Source: Erwinia rhapontici (lineage in GTDB: Bacteria > Pseudomonadota > Gammaproteobacteria > Enterobacterales > Enterobacteriaceae). From it: a stretch of 64,000 nt of DNA. The stretch's first letter is position 1. Each line of letters opens with the position of its first letter. Shown here piece by piece: positions 34,459-43,765 of this stretch. The notes under the pieces are model-generated. The model made no database searches. It had not been told where the DNA came from and saw nothing but the letters and a program-made list of their open reading frames with translations. A program made the translations under genes and the position numbers. The stretch is taken from assembly GCF_012271765.1 (NCBI RefSeq), contig NZ_VRKO01000004.1:62001-126000 (forward strand), read 5' to 3'.

Positions 34459-36017
34459 CAGTCAATCACCCTCCCTTTAAAGGCGAACAGTCCCTGCGGT
34501 CGTTTCTGAATAAACAGCACGATCAACACCAGGATCAGGATCTTACCGAGCACCGCGCCGATCTGCGGCTCCAGCACTTTGTTCAGGATGCCGAGGCCGA
34601 GTGCGGCCACCACCGTGCCTGCCAACTGCCCAACGCCACCGGTCACCACCACCAGGAAGGAGTCGATGATGTAGCCCTGGCCCAGCTCCGGGCCGACATT
34701 GCCCAGCTGCGACAGCGCCACGCCGCCCAGCCCGGCAATGCCGGAACCGAGGCCAAACGCCAGCATGTCGACGCGCCCGGTAGGCACACCGCAGCAGTCG
34801 GCCATCGCCCGGTTTTGTGTCACCGCACGCACGTTCATGCCAAGGCGGGTTTTATTCAGCAGCAGCCAGGTGAGAACCAGCACGCCGATGACAAACAGGA
34901 TCACCGCCAGGCGGTTGTACGGCAGCACGAGATTAGGCAGCACCTGCAAACCACCGGACAGCCACGGCGGGTTCGCCACTTCCAGGTTTTGCGCGCCAAA
35001 CAGGATGCGCACCAGTTGGATCAGCATCAGGCTGATGCCCCAGGTGGCAAGCAGGGTTTCCAGCGGGCGGCCGTACAGATGGCGGATGATGGTGCGTTCC
35101 AGCGCCATGCCGATGGCGGCGGTGATAAAGAAGGCGGCCGGCAGGGCCAGCAGCGGATAAAAGGCCAGCCACTCCGGGGCGAAGCGCTGGAACAGGTTTT
35201 GCACAATCCAGGTGGCATAAGCGCCGATCATCAGCATTTCACCGTGGGCCATATTGATGACCCCCAGCAGGCCGTAGGTGATCGCCAGTCCAAGGGCGGC
35301 CAGCAGCAGCACCGAGCCCAGCGACAGGCCGGTAAAAGCCTGACCTAAAATATCGCCGGGCAGCAGGCGATAACGAATCTGTTTCAGGCTATCGGCTGCC
35401 GCCGCACGCACGCGGGCATCGGCTTCATTCTGGGGTTGCAGCAGGTGTTCCAGGCTGGCCTGCGTTTGCGGATCGCTGGTTTCTCCCAGCCGTTTTACCG
35501 CGTCCAGACGCACCAGCGGGTTAGGATCCGCCAGCTGTAATCCGGCAACAGCCTGGGCCAGCACCGCATGAACGGTAGCATCTTCCTCGGCGGCCAGACG
35601 CTGTTTCAGCAGCGGTAGCTGGTCGATATTGGCTTCATTCTGCAAGGCGCGCGCGGCGTGCAGGCGAATGGGGGTAATCGGGCTGACCAACTGGTGTGCG
35701 GCGAGCGCAGAGGTAATCATCACGCGCAGTCGGTTGTTCACAAATAATTTTTTGGTTGCCCCCACGGGCGCCGCGTTGCCTTCCAGCGGGACCAGTTGGT
35801 CTTTGGTTCGGGTAAAGGGCTGTTTGTGTTCATCCAGCACCACGTTTTCGCTGTGCAGCGCCTGCAATAAAGGCAGGCGGTTGGCATTCGGTGCGGCGGC
35901 CCACTGCTGTAAGAGTGTCAGTTGATCGCTGCGGCTGGCGGCGGCAAAGTCGGCGGCCGGGCCTGCCTGGGCCAGAAGCGGCAGGCTGAACAGCAGTAAC
36001 ACCAGGAATCGCATCAT
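34458..36017 (-). CDS. urtB: Urea ABC transporter permease UrtB
   Basis: A 519-residue protein. A signal peptide (residues 1-18, ending QAGPA) and a roughly 200-residue periplasmic HEAT-like helical region with repeated motifs such as ARALQNEANIDQLPLLKQRL and LVRLDAVKRLGETSDPQTQ come first. The LivH-type permease follows from about residue 225 (YGLLGVINMAHGEMLMIGAYATW, NVRAVTQNRAMADCCGVPT). The long extracytoplasmic region is usual for UrtB. It is separated from urtA upstream by the repeat array at 36038-36300. Confidence 0.93.
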   Translation of the reverse strand: MMRFLVLLLFSLPLLAQAGPAADFAAASRSDQLTLLQQWAAAPNANRLPLLQALHSENVVLDEHKQPFTRTKDQLVPLEGNAAPVGATKKLFVNNRLRVMITSALAAHQLVSPITPIRLHAARALQNEANIDQLPLLKQRLAAEEDATVHAVLAQAVAGLQLADPNPLVRLDAVKRLGETSDPQTQASLEHLLQPQNEADARVRAAAADSLKQIRYRLLPGDILGQAFTGLSLGSVLLLAALGLAITYGLLGVINMAHGEMLMIGAYATWIVQNLFQRFAPEWLAFYPLLALPAAFFITAAIGMALERTIIRHLYGRPLETLLATWGISLMLIQLVRILFGAQNLEVANPPWLSGGLQVLPNLVLPYNRLAVILFVIGVLVLTWLLLNKTRLGMNVRAVTQNRAMADCCGVPTGRVDMLAFGLGSGIAGLGGVALSQLGNVGPELGQGYIIDSFLVVVTGGVGQLAGTVVAALGLGILNKVLEPQIGAVLGKILILVLIVLFIQKRPQGLFAFKGRVID

Positions 36018-36037
36018 TATGGCTCCGGAGAAATAAC

Positions 36038-36300
36038 GGGTCGGGCATGCCCGACCCCTACAACATTGTTAGGCGTAGGGGCCAGGCATGCCGACCCGTA
36101 CAGCATTGTTCGGCGTAGGGGCCAGGCATGCCCGACCCGTACAACATTGTTCGGCGTAGGGGCCAGGCTGCCCGACCCGTACAACATTGTTCGGCGTAGG
36201 GGCCAGGCGTGCCCGACCCGTACAACATTGTTCGGCGTAGGGGCCAGACGTGCCGACCCGTACAGCATTGTTCGGCGTAGGGGCCAGGCATGCCTGGCCC
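36038..36300. repeat. Seven tandem palindromic repeats between urtA and urtB
   Basis: Seven units begin at 36038, 36079, 36119, 36160, 36200, 36241 and 36281, alternating 41 and 40 bp. Each has a 19-21 bp palindrome-like part and a conserved ~20 bp linker of the type TACAACATTGTTCGGCGTA. The first (GGGTCGGGCATGCCCGACCC) and last (GGGCCAGGCATGCCTGGCCC) units are perfect palindromes of two different sequences. The five inner units join the left arm of the last type to the right arm of the first. The mRNA could fold into a row of hairpins downstream of urtA, as REP elements do after malE. Confidence 0.9.
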
Positions 36301-36315
36301 TGGGGTTACACGGGA

Positions 36316-37584
36316 TTAATTGCTGGTTTTCACCGGATGATCGGGCTTCTTGTCGTTGCCGGCGATATATGGGCTCCATGGCTGGGCACGCACCGGTTTG
36401 TCGGTCTGCCAGACGACGTTGAACTGACCGTTATCTTCGATTTCGCCAATCATTACCGGCTTGTGCAGATGGTGGTTGGTCTGGTCCATCGTCAGGGTAA
36501 AACCATCCGGCGCGGCAAAGGTCTGTCCGGCCATCGCTGCACGCACTTTATCCACATCGGTGGAGCCGGCTTTCTCTACCGCCTGCGCCCACATATGGAT
36601 GCCGACATAGGTGGCTTCCATCGGGTCGTTGGTCACCACGGTATCGGCGTTCGGCAATTTGTGGGCTTTGGCATAGGCGCGATAAGCTGCCACGAACTTA
36701 GCATTGGTCGGGTTATCCACTGATTCGAAGTAGTTCCACGCCGCCAGGTTACCCACCAGCGGTTTGGTGTCGATGCCGCGCAACTCTTCTTCACCGACCG
36801 AGAAGGCCACTACCGGGACGTCGGTGGCTTTCAGCCCCTGGTTCGCCAGCTCTTTATAGAAAGGAACGTTGGAATCGCCGTTGATGGTTGAGACCACGGC
36901 CGTTTTGCCCCCGGCAGAGAATTTTTTGATATTAGAAACAATGGTCTGGTAATCGCTGTAGCCAAACGGCGTATAGACCTCTTCGATGTCGCTGTCTTTC
37001 ACCCCTTTTGAGTGCAGGAAGGCGCGCAGGATCTTATTGGTGGTACGCGGATAGACATAGTCGGTGCCCAGCAGGAAGAAGCGTTTGGCGCTGCCGCCGT
37101 CTTCACTCATGAGGTATTCCACCGCCGGAATCGCCTGCTGATTTGGTGCTGCCCCGGTGTAGAAGACGTTTGGAGACATCTCCTCGCCTTCATACTGCAC
37201 CGGGTAGAACAGCAGTCCGTTCAGCTCCTCGAAAACCGGCAGCACGGATTTACGCGAAACCGAGGTCCAGCAGCCAAATACCACGGCGGCTTTATCCTGA
37301 GTCAGCAGCTGACGGGCTTTTTCCGCAAACAGCGGCCAGTTGGAGGCCGGGTCAACCACCACTGGTTCCAGCTTTTTACCCAGCACGCCGCCTTTGGCAT
37401 TGATCTCTTCAATGGTCATCAGTGCCACGTCTTTCAGTGGTGTTTCAGAAATCGCCATCGTACCGGACAGCGAATGCATGATGCCCACTTTGATGGTATC
37501 GGCGGCCTGAGCGCTCCAGGACAATCCCATGCTGACTACGGTGGCAGAAAGCGCGAAGGCCTTGAGCAGTGAACGTCTCTTCAT
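36316..37584 (-). CDS. urtA: Urea ABC transporter substrate-binding protein UrtA
   Basis: A 422-residue periplasmic binding protein. The N-terminus MKRRSLLKAFALSATVVSMG contains a twin-arginine-like KRRSLLK motif and ends at SAQA-A, so Tat export is possible. The mature chain has IKVGIMHSLSGTMAISETPLKDV and GCWTSVSRKSVLPVFEE, VFYTGAAPNQQ and FSVGEEELRG, which are characteristic of urea/short-amide binding proteins. It delivers urea to UrtBC. It lies 27 bp downstream of the gntR gene. Confidence 0.94.
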   Translation of the reverse strand: MKRRSLLKAFALSATVVSMGLSWSAQAADTIKVGIMHSLSGTMAISETPLKDVALMTIEEINAKGGVLGKKLEPVVVDPASNWPLFAEKARQLLTQDKAAVVFGCWTSVSRKSVLPVFEELNGLLFYPVQYEGEEMSPNVFYTGAAPNQQAIPAVEYLMSEDGGSAKRFFLLGTDYVYPRTTNKILRAFLHSKGVKDSDIEEVYTPFGYSDYQTIVSNIKKFSAGGKTAVVSTINGDSNVPFYKELANQGLKATDVPVVAFSVGEEELRGIDTKPLVGNLAAWNYFESVDNPTNAKFVAAYRAYAKAHKLPNADTVVTNDPMEATYVGIHMWAQAVEKAGSTDVDKVRAAMAGQTFAAPDGFTLTMDQTNHHLHKPVMIGEIEDNGQFNVVWQTDKPVRAQPWSPYIAGNDKKPDHPVKTSN

Positions 37585-37611
37585 CAGTAAACCCCTAAAT
37601 GTATTGAAAGA

Positions 37612-38313
37612 TTAGTTGGATGAAACGGTGTGTAACCTTGCCTGCTGGAGCATATGAATGGTGATTTTCCTGACTTCGGCGCGACTGACGGCAATATGGT
37701 CGGTCAGAATGCGCTGGGCCTCCTCACTGTGCTGATGCAATACCGCACGCAGAATGCGGGCGTGTTCGTTATAGGTCGCGCTGATCCGGTCTTCGCGGGT
37801 GAAGTCGAGACGGCGGATAATGCGGATTTTCTCGGTTAATTCGCTGTGGATGCGGGCGATTTCGCTGTTGCCTGCCGCGGCGACCAGGGCGATATGGAAG
37901 GCTTCATCGTGTAGCGAAACGGCTATGCCATCTTCCAGACGCGGCTCATCGATCCAGAAGCAGGTCAGGCGCGTCAGCAGTGCCGCACAATCATCTGCGG
38001 GCAGGCGACACAGGCGTTTGACTGCCTCGCACTCCAGCACGGTGCGCAGGTCATACAGCTCTTCGAAATATTCGAAGTCAAACTGACGCACCTGCCAGCC
38101 GCTGCGAAACCACACTTCGACATAGCCCTCACGCTCAAGACGAAACAGGGCCTGACGCACCGGGGTGCGGCTGACGTCCATACGTTCCGCGACTTCGCTT
38201 TCGCTGAAGCGGTCGCCCGGCATCAGACGAAAATCAAAGATGTCATTTTTTAGCTGGTGGTAGACGCGATCGGCCAGGGCTTCCGGCCGATCTTTGCTGC
38301 GTTTGCTGTCCAT
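37612..38313 (-). CDS. GntR-family (FCD) regulator of the urea operon
   Basis: A 233-residue protein starting at ATG 38313 (MDSKRSKDR), two bases after the uca stop. An overlapping start at 38328 is possible. The winged HTH is at residues 10-75 (SESEVAERMDVSRTPVRQALFRLEREGYV in pattern). The FCD effector domain has LRTVLECEAVKRL, the metal ligand pattern D/H in LHDEAFHIALV, and NEHARILRAVLHQ. Its place inside the uca-urt operon suggests control of that operon, and the 30-bp palindrome at 43731-43760 is the best candidate operator. The ligand is unknown, with urea or allophanate plausible. Confidence 0.85.
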   Translation of the reverse strand: MDSKRSKDRPEALADRVYHQLKNDIFDFRLMPGDRFSESEVAERMDVSRTPVRQALFRLEREGYVEVWFRSGWQVRQFDFEYFEELYDLRTVLECEAVKRLCRLPADDCAALLTRLTCFWIDEPRLEDGIAVSLHDEAFHIALVAAAGNSEIARIHSELTEKIRIIRRLDFTREDRISATYNEHARILRAVLHQHSEEAQRILTDHIAVSRAEVRKITIHMLQQARLHTVSSN

Positions 38314-38315
38314 GT

Positions 38316-41300
38316 TTATTCCAGCCATAGCAGGGCATCGCCAGGGCTGACCGGGCGGCCTGGCTGGCAACCGATACGTTTGACGCGTCCTGCCTGTGGG
38401 GCGTTGATCGCCAGCTCCATTTTCATCGCCTCGACGATAATCAGCGGCTGACCGGCTTCCACCTCGTCACCGGGCTGCACCAGCACTTTCCAGATATTGC
38501 CGTTCATATCGGCGCTGACCTGCAACGCACCGTCATCCTCTTCGGGGGGCCGCAGCGTCTCTTCGCTGGTCAGCGGTGCACCTTCGTCTTCCTGCGCCCA
38601 CAGCGCCACTTCGGCATCAAAGGCGCTGGCCTGCTTCTGGCGGAAGTCAGCGATAGAGGCTGCGTGATCGCTGAGGAACTGCGTATGTTCGGCAAAATCA
38701 AACACTGACTGCTCAATGCGAACGGTGGCGCGGCCTTCACGGAAGTCGTCACGCAGCACGTCCAGTTCGGCTTCGCTTACCGGGTAGAAACGCACCTGGT
38801 CAAAGAAGTGCAGCAGCCAGGGTTCGTTTGCCGCGAACTGGTCGTTTTTCAGGAATTTGTTCCAGATGGGCAGCGTACGCCCCACCAGTTGGTACCCGCC
38901 GGGGGAGTCCATGCCGTAAATGCACATGTACATGCCGCCAATGCCGACGGTACCTTCCGCGGTGAAGGTACGTGCCGGGTTGTATTTAGAACTGAGCAGG
39001 CGGTGGCGCGGGTCGATCGGCACTGCACAAGGCGCGCCGAGATAGACATCACCCAGACCGAGGATCAGGTAGCTGGCATCAAACAGCGTCTGGCTGACGG
39101 CTTCACGGCTGCTGAGTCCGTTAATGCGCTGGATAAAATCGACGTTATTCGGCAGCCAGGGGGCGCTGGTGCGCACGGTTTCGGCATAGCGTTCTACGGC
39201 ACTGAGGGTGGCGCTGTCTTCAAAGGCCATCGGCAGGTGGACAATGCGCGATGGCACGGTCATGCGCGTGACATCGCCGAGATTCTTCTCCAGCTGTAGC
39301 AGCAGGGTCATCAGCTGTTTCTGGCTGAGGATCTGGCTGTCGTAGCGGATTTGCAGGGAGCGCACACCCGGTGACAGCTCCTCCACGCCCGGCTGGCCGC
39401 TCTCATGCAGGGCGGTCATCAGCAGGTGGACGCGCAGGCGCAGCGCCAGATCCAGCACGTTGTCGCCGTACTCCAGCAGGATGTAGTTATCCCCGGCTTG
39501 ACGATAAATAGCGGTCGGCGTGGTGCTGGTGGCTTTGATGGCGGCCAGTACCGTTGCGGAACCGTGATCGGTTTCGGCCAGCGAAGGCACGGTAAATTCC
39601 GTGGTATGCAAGGCGTTGAGACGCGTCACGCTGTGCGTCTGCGCCTGTTCCAGCGCGTGGGCTTCTTCGAAGCTGATCGGATGAAAACGAATGCGGTCGC
39701 CGGGTTTCACCTGACCGACTTTCCACAGTTCCGCTTTGGCGATGGTCACCGGGCAGACGAACCCGCCGAGGCTGGGTCCATCGCGGGTGAGGATTACCGG
39801 GAAATCGCCGGTGAAATTAACGGCACCAATGGCGTATTCGCAATCATGGACGTTGGACGGGTGCAGCCCCGCTTCACCGCCGTTGGCGCGGGTCCAGCCG
39901 GGTTTTGGCCCTACGAGGCGTACGCCGAGGCGGTTAGAGTTGTAATGCACCTGCCACTCGCTGGCAAAAAATTCATCAATAGACTGTTGGGTAAAGAAAT
40001 CCGGGGCACCGTGCGGGCCGTACAGCACGCCGATGCGCCATTCGTCAGCGTATACGGGCTGCGCGGCGACAGGTAAGGCAGCGGGTTCGCAGACCGGAGC
40101 AGGAGTGGTACAGGCGGCGAGTGCGGGCTGCGATATCGCCAGCATATCGGCCACGCGTAGGGTGCGCCCGGCGTGACCGCCAAACTGCCCCAGAGCGAAG
40201 GTGGAACGGCTGCCAAGGTATTCCGGTACGTCAAAACCGTTGCGTACCGCCAGATAGGTGCGGCAGCCCTGTTGGGCGCGGCCCAGCGTCAGGATCTGCC
40301 CGGCTTTCACTGCCAGCGGTTGCCAGTACGCCACCTCTTCGCCATCCAGTGTGGCCGGGCAGGCGGCTCCAGTCAGCGCGATCAGGGCATCGCTGTGAAA
40401 ACGCAGGGTGGGCCCTTGCAGGGTAAATTCCAGCCCGGCGGCTTCTTCCGCGTTGCCGACAATGCGGTTAGCGAGGCGGAAGGCATAATCATCCATCGGA
40501 CCGGACGGCGGTACGCCAATATCCCAGTAGCCGAGGCGGCCCGGATAATCCTGAATGCTGCTCCAGGTGCCGGGCTGGAGAACCTCCACCACCGGAGAAA
40601 GCGGGGTGAAGCTGTCGAGCAGTCGCGTCCACACCTGGCCGCTGCGGAATGCCTCAGTGGCGACAATCTGACGCAGGTAATCGAGGTTGGTGGCGATGCC
40701 GTGCAGACGGGTTTCATTTAGCGCCGTCTGCATTTTTTCCAGCGCATCCGCACGGTTTTTGCCCTGTACGATGAGCTTGGCGATCATCGGATCGTAGAAT
40801 GCGGAGACTTCTGTGCCGGTGCTGATCCCACTGTCGATGCGCACGCCTTCCGGGAAACAGACTTCGGTCAGTACGCCAGGGCTGGGCTGGAAGTTTTTCA
40901 GCGGATCTTCGGCGTAAATACGCACTTCGATGGAGGCGCCCTGCGGTGCCTGTGCCATACGCGCCCAGTCCGGCTGCTCTCCGGCGGCGACCAGCAGCAT
41001 ACACTCCACCAGATCCAGCCCGGTGACGCACTCGGTAACCGGATGCTCCACCTGTAAACGGGTATTCACTTCGAGGAAGAAGAACTCATCGCGTGCGGCA
41101 TCGTAGATATATTCCACGGTGCCCGCGCTGCGATAGTTGACCAGTTCACCGAGTTTCACCGCCGAGTCGAGCAGGGCGGTGCGGGTGGCGGCAGGGAGGT
41201 TCGGTGCCGGCGTCTCTTCCACCACTTTCTGATTGCGGCGTTGCAGTGAACAATCGCGCTCGCCGAGGGCCACGACCTTGCCCTGGCCATCGCCGAAGAT

Positions 41301-41933
41301 TTGTACTTCTACATGGCGGGCCTGGTCGATACAGCGCTCCAGGAATACCCCGGCATCGCTGAAGAACTGTTCGCCGAGGCGGCGTACGCTCTCCCAGGCG
41401 GCGATCAGCGTGGCCTCGTCGGCACAGCGCGTCAGGCCGATCCCGCCCCCCCCGGCGGTGCTTTTCAGCATCACCGGGTAGCCGATTCGGCCTGCGGCGC
41501 TTAATGCCTCTTCCAGTGAATCCAGTAAGGGTGTGCCCGGTGTCATCGGCACGCCTGCGGCAGCGGCCAGTTCACGGGCGCGGTGCTTGAGGCCAAATTC
41601 ACCGATTTGGTGTGCCGTTGGGCCGATAAAGACGATCCCGGCCGCTTCGCAGGCGGCGGCAAACGGCAGGCTTTCTGACAGGAAGCCGTAGCCTGGCCAG
41701 ATGGCTTGCGCACCGCTCTCGCGGGCGGCGTTAAGGATCTTATCGATGACCAGGTAGCTGTCGCTGGCTTTATCGCCGCCGAGGGCGAGAGCGATATCAG
41801 CATCTTTGACATGCTGCGCGTTTTTGTCGGCATCGGAGTAAACCGCCACGCTGGTGATCCCCAGTCGTTTCAGAGTACGGATGGCGCGACAGGCGATTTC
41901 GCCCCGGTTAGCGATGAGTACGGTATTAAACAT
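38316..41933 (-). CDS. uca: Urea carboxylase (biotin-dependent)
   Basis: A 1205-residue multidomain enzyme. The biotin carboxylase domain (about 1-450) has NRGEIACRAIRTL, the ATP-grasp loop STAGGGGIGL and EVNTRLQVEHPVTE. The carboxyltransferase has KipA/KipI-like halves (about 475-1060, with PSGPMDDYAFRLANR and YGMDSPGGYQLVGRT). The biotin carrier domain follows, with VEAMKMELAI and biotinylated Lys near 1171. It makes allophanate from urea, bicarbonate and ATP in the cytosol. The gene overlaps atzF by 8 bp. Related enzymes in other bacteria carboxylate guanidine. Here the urt transporter and the absence of the DUF1989 pair favour urea. Confidence 0.93.
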   Translation of the reverse strand: MFNTVLIANRGEIACRAIRTLKRLGITSVAVYSDADKNAQHVKDADIALALGGDKASDSYLVIDKILNAARESGAQAIWPGYGFLSESLPFAAACEAAGIVFIGPTAHQIGEFGLKHRARELAAAAGVPMTPGTPLLDSLEEALSAAGRIGYPVMLKSTAGGGGIGLTRCADEATLIAAWESVRRLGEQFFSDAGVFLERCIDQARHVEVQIFGDGQGKVVALGERDCSLQRRNQKVVEETPAPNLPAATRTALLDSAVKLGELVNYRSAGTVEYIYDAARDEFFFLEVNTRLQVEHPVTECVTGLDLVECMLLVAAGEQPDWARMAQAPQGASIEVRIYAEDPLKNFQPSPGVLTEVCFPEGVRIDSGISTGTEVSAFYDPMIAKLIVQGKNRADALEKMQTALNETRLHGIATNLDYLRQIVATEAFRSGQVWTRLLDSFTPLSPVVEVLQPGTWSSIQDYPGRLGYWDIGVPPSGPMDDYAFRLANRIVGNAEEAAGLEFTLQGPTLRFHSDALIALTGAACPATLDGEEVAYWQPLAVKAGQILTLGRAQQGCRTYLAVRNGFDVPEYLGSRSTFALGQFGGHAGRTLRVADMLAISQPALAACTTPAPVCEPAALPVAAQPVYADEWRIGVLYGPHGAPDFFTQQSIDEFFASEWQVHYNSNRLGVRLVGPKPGWTRANGGEAGLHPSNVHDCEYAIGAVNFTGDFPVILTRDGPSLGGFVCPVTIAKAELWKVGQVKPGDRIRFHPISFEEAHALEQAQTHSVTRLNALHTTEFTVPSLAETDHGSATVLAAIKATSTTPTAIYRQAGDNYILLEYGDNVLDLALRLRVHLLMTALHESGQPGVEELSPGVRSLQIRYDSQILSQKQLMTLLLQLEKNLGDVTRMTVPSRIVHLPMAFEDSATLSAVERYAETVRTSAPWLPNNVDFIQRINGLSSREAVSQTLFDASYLILGLGDVYLGAPCAVPIDPRHRLLSSKYNPARTFTAEGTVGIGGMYMCIYGMDSPGGYQLVGRTLPIWNKFLKNDQFAANEPWLLHFFDQVRFYPVSEAELDVLRDDFREGRATVRIEQSVFDFAEHTQFLSDHAASIADFRQKQASAFDAEVALWAQEDEGAPLTSEETLRPPEEDDGALQVSADMNGNIWKVLVQPGDEVEAGQPLIIVEAMKMELAINAPQAGRVKRIGCQPGRPVSPGDALLWLE

Positions 41934-43725
41934 GTGAAGATACCTCGCGGGTCAGCCAGCGGCGCCAGCCGCCAAATTCGGTGATGTCGGTAGCCTGCGC
42001 CAGGGCGGCAGGTTCACAGATAAACCCTTTCACACTGCGACCGTCGGCCAGTTCCAGGGTGCCAATCCCCAGCGGGGCGGGGATCTCCGCCACGAACTCG
42101 CCAAAACGTGCCAGTGGGATATCCCACAGTTCGACGATGATGGCGGCGCCCGTCGCATCTCTAACCAGCCCCGGTTTGGCGGGGACGGTGTTAGCCAGCG
42201 CATACAGGCGATAGCTGGCGGCGGTCTGCGTCTCTTCTACCAGTACGGCATCGCGGCGCGTGAGCTGGTGGTTGAGCGGCATGCCGGTCAGGTGCGCACC
42301 GACCACCGCCACACGCACGTGCAGCGGTGAGGCGGGCAGGGAGGCGGGGACAGGCTGAGGTTTGCCGGTGGCACCAAGACTCAGGGCTTGCTGCTGTTGC
42401 CAGCGGGTGCCAAAGGTCGCCAGCGCACGGTCATACCAGGCCGGGGCGATCAGAGTGATCCCGGCAGGCAGGCCATCGGCGCGGAACGGGGCCGGAAGGG
42501 CCAGGGCGGCCAGGTCGGCGAGGTTAGTGAAGTTGGTGTAAGTGCCGAACTGCGAATTGTAACGCACCGGTTCCTGTTTCATTTCTTCCAGCGTATGAAT
42601 GGTCGGAGAGGTGGGGACCACCAGCGCATCGAACTGGCTGAGGGTCTGCTGGATCTGGCGCGTCAGTTCGGCGCGCAGATATTCCGCTTTGTAAGCGTCC
42701 ACGGCGCTGTAGTGGTTGCCACTGGCGACGATGCCATACACCACCGGGTCCATCTCTTCCGGGCGGCTCAGCATGTCACCCACGGCAACGGTACGCTCCG
42801 CGACCCAGGGACCGTAATAGAGCTGCTCAGCCAGCTGTGAGAACGGGGTAAAGTCGATGGGTTGTAAGCTGGCGCCTCCCGCAATCAGGTCGGTACAGGC
42901 CGCTTCCCAGGCCGCCTGTGCTTGTGTATCGCCAAAGAACGCCGGGCTGGCAGGGATGGCAAATCGTGGTGAGGTGGGCATCGCTGCCGGGGCGAGGCCC
43001 GGATTTGCGCGAGAGTAAGCATCCAGGCTGTCGTAGCCTGCGGCACAGTGTGCGACGAGGAAGGCATCTTCCACCGTCAGCGCAAACACGGAAATGGTGT
43101 CGTTCAGGCGACAGGCAGGGACAACGCCAGTGGCAGAGAGCCAGCCTTTGGTCGGCTTCAGGCCGACGATATTGTTAAATCCTGCCGGCACGCGACCGGA
43201 ACCGGCGGTATCCGTGCCGAGGGCAAAGCAGACCAGGCCGCGAGCGGTGACGGAGGCAGAACCGGAGCTGGAGCCGCCGCTGACATACTCAGGATTAAAG
43301 GTGTTGCAGACCGCGCCGAACGGCGAGCGGGTGCCGACCAGCCCGGTGGCGTACTGGTCAAGGTTGGTTTTGCCAATAACAATCGCCCCTTTGCCCTTCA
43401 GGTTGGCGACAGCGACGGCATCGCTTTCGGCCGTATAGGTAAAGGCCGGGCAGGCTGCGCTGGTTGGCCAGCCCGCGATGTCAATATTGTCTTTTACCGC
43501 AAAGGGAACGCCAAACAGCGGCAGCAATGCCGGGTCCTGCTGCCAGGCGGCCAGTAACGGTTCCACCTGAGCACGCAGCTGGGCGGGCGTGGCGAGATAC
43601 AGCCACGCATTATCGTCGGTGGAGAGATCCGCCAGCAGGGCGTCCAGCGTGGACAGTACGTCCTGCGGATGCTGCTGATAATGGTGCTGCCAGTCCTGTA
43701 ACGTAAACCCTGTGGTAAAAGCCAT
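41926..43725 (-). CDS. atzF: Allophanate hydrolase
   Basis: A 599-residue amidase-signature enzyme. The catalytic triad is visible as Lys78 (FAVKDN), Ser152 (GGSSSGSA, residues 150-157) and Ser176 (TDTAGSGRVP). The C-terminal ~130 residues, after about 465 (VRVAVVGAHLTGMPLNHQL), are the second domain usual in AtzF/DUR1. It converts allophanate to two ammonia and two bicarbonate. It is the first gene of the operon. The ribosome site is within the right arm of the palindrome at 43731-43760. Confidence 0.93.
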   Translation of the reverse strand: MAFTTGFTLQDWQHHYQQHPQDVLSTLDALLADLSTDDNAWLYLATPAQLRAQVEPLLAAWQQDPALLPLFGVPFAVKDNIDIAGWPTSAACPAFTYTAESDAVAVANLKGKGAIVIGKTNLDQYATGLVGTRSPFGAVCNTFNPEYVSGGSSSGSASVTARGLVCFALGTDTAGSGRVPAGFNNIVGLKPTKGWLSATGVVPACRLNDTISVFALTVEDAFLVAHCAAGYDSLDAYSRANPGLAPAAMPTSPRFAIPASPAFFGDTQAQAAWEAACTDLIAGGASLQPIDFTPFSQLAEQLYYGPWVAERTVAVGDMLSRPEEMDPVVYGIVASGNHYSAVDAYKAEYLRAELTRQIQQTLSQFDALVVPTSPTIHTLEEMKQEPVRYNSQFGTYTNFTNLADLAALALPAPFRADGLPAGITLIAPAWYDRALATFGTRWQQQQALSLGATGKPQPVPASLPASPLHVRVAVVGAHLTGMPLNHQLTRRDAVLVEETQTAASYRLYALANTVPAKPGLVRDATGAAIIVELWDIPLARFGEFVAEIPAPLGIGTLELADGRSVKGFICEPAALAQATDITEFGGWRRWLTREVSSHV

Positions 43726-43730
43726 AAGTT

Positions 43731-43760
43731 GAATTCCATCTGGTATACAAGATGGAATTC
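43731..43760. promoter_or_regulatory. 30-bp near-perfect palindrome at the urea operon start
   Basis: The left arm GAATTCCATCTGGTA (43731-43745) and the reverse complement of the right arm (43746-43760) agree at 14 of 15 positions. The centre, TGGTATACAA, resembles operators of FCD-type GntR proteins. It overlaps the transcription start predicted from the sigma-54 promoter and ends 5 bp before the atzF ATG, so a bound repressor or an RNA hairpin could block both transcription and the ribosome site. Confidence 0.75.
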
Positions 43761-43765
43761 AATAG

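Noticed and set aside
36038..36300. CRISPR array
   Set aside because: Seven regular units suggested it, but the stretches between palindromes are also conserved, so there are no unique spacers, and no cas gene is present.
36017..36422. Open frames of 77-120 codons through the urtA-urtB gap on both strands
   Set aside because: They consist of the 40/41-bp repeats read as protein (repeating blocks of Pro-Thr-Arg-Thr or Leu-Arg-Arg-Thr-Met-Leu-Tyr-Gly). Repeats whose length is not a multiple of three still stay open by chance.
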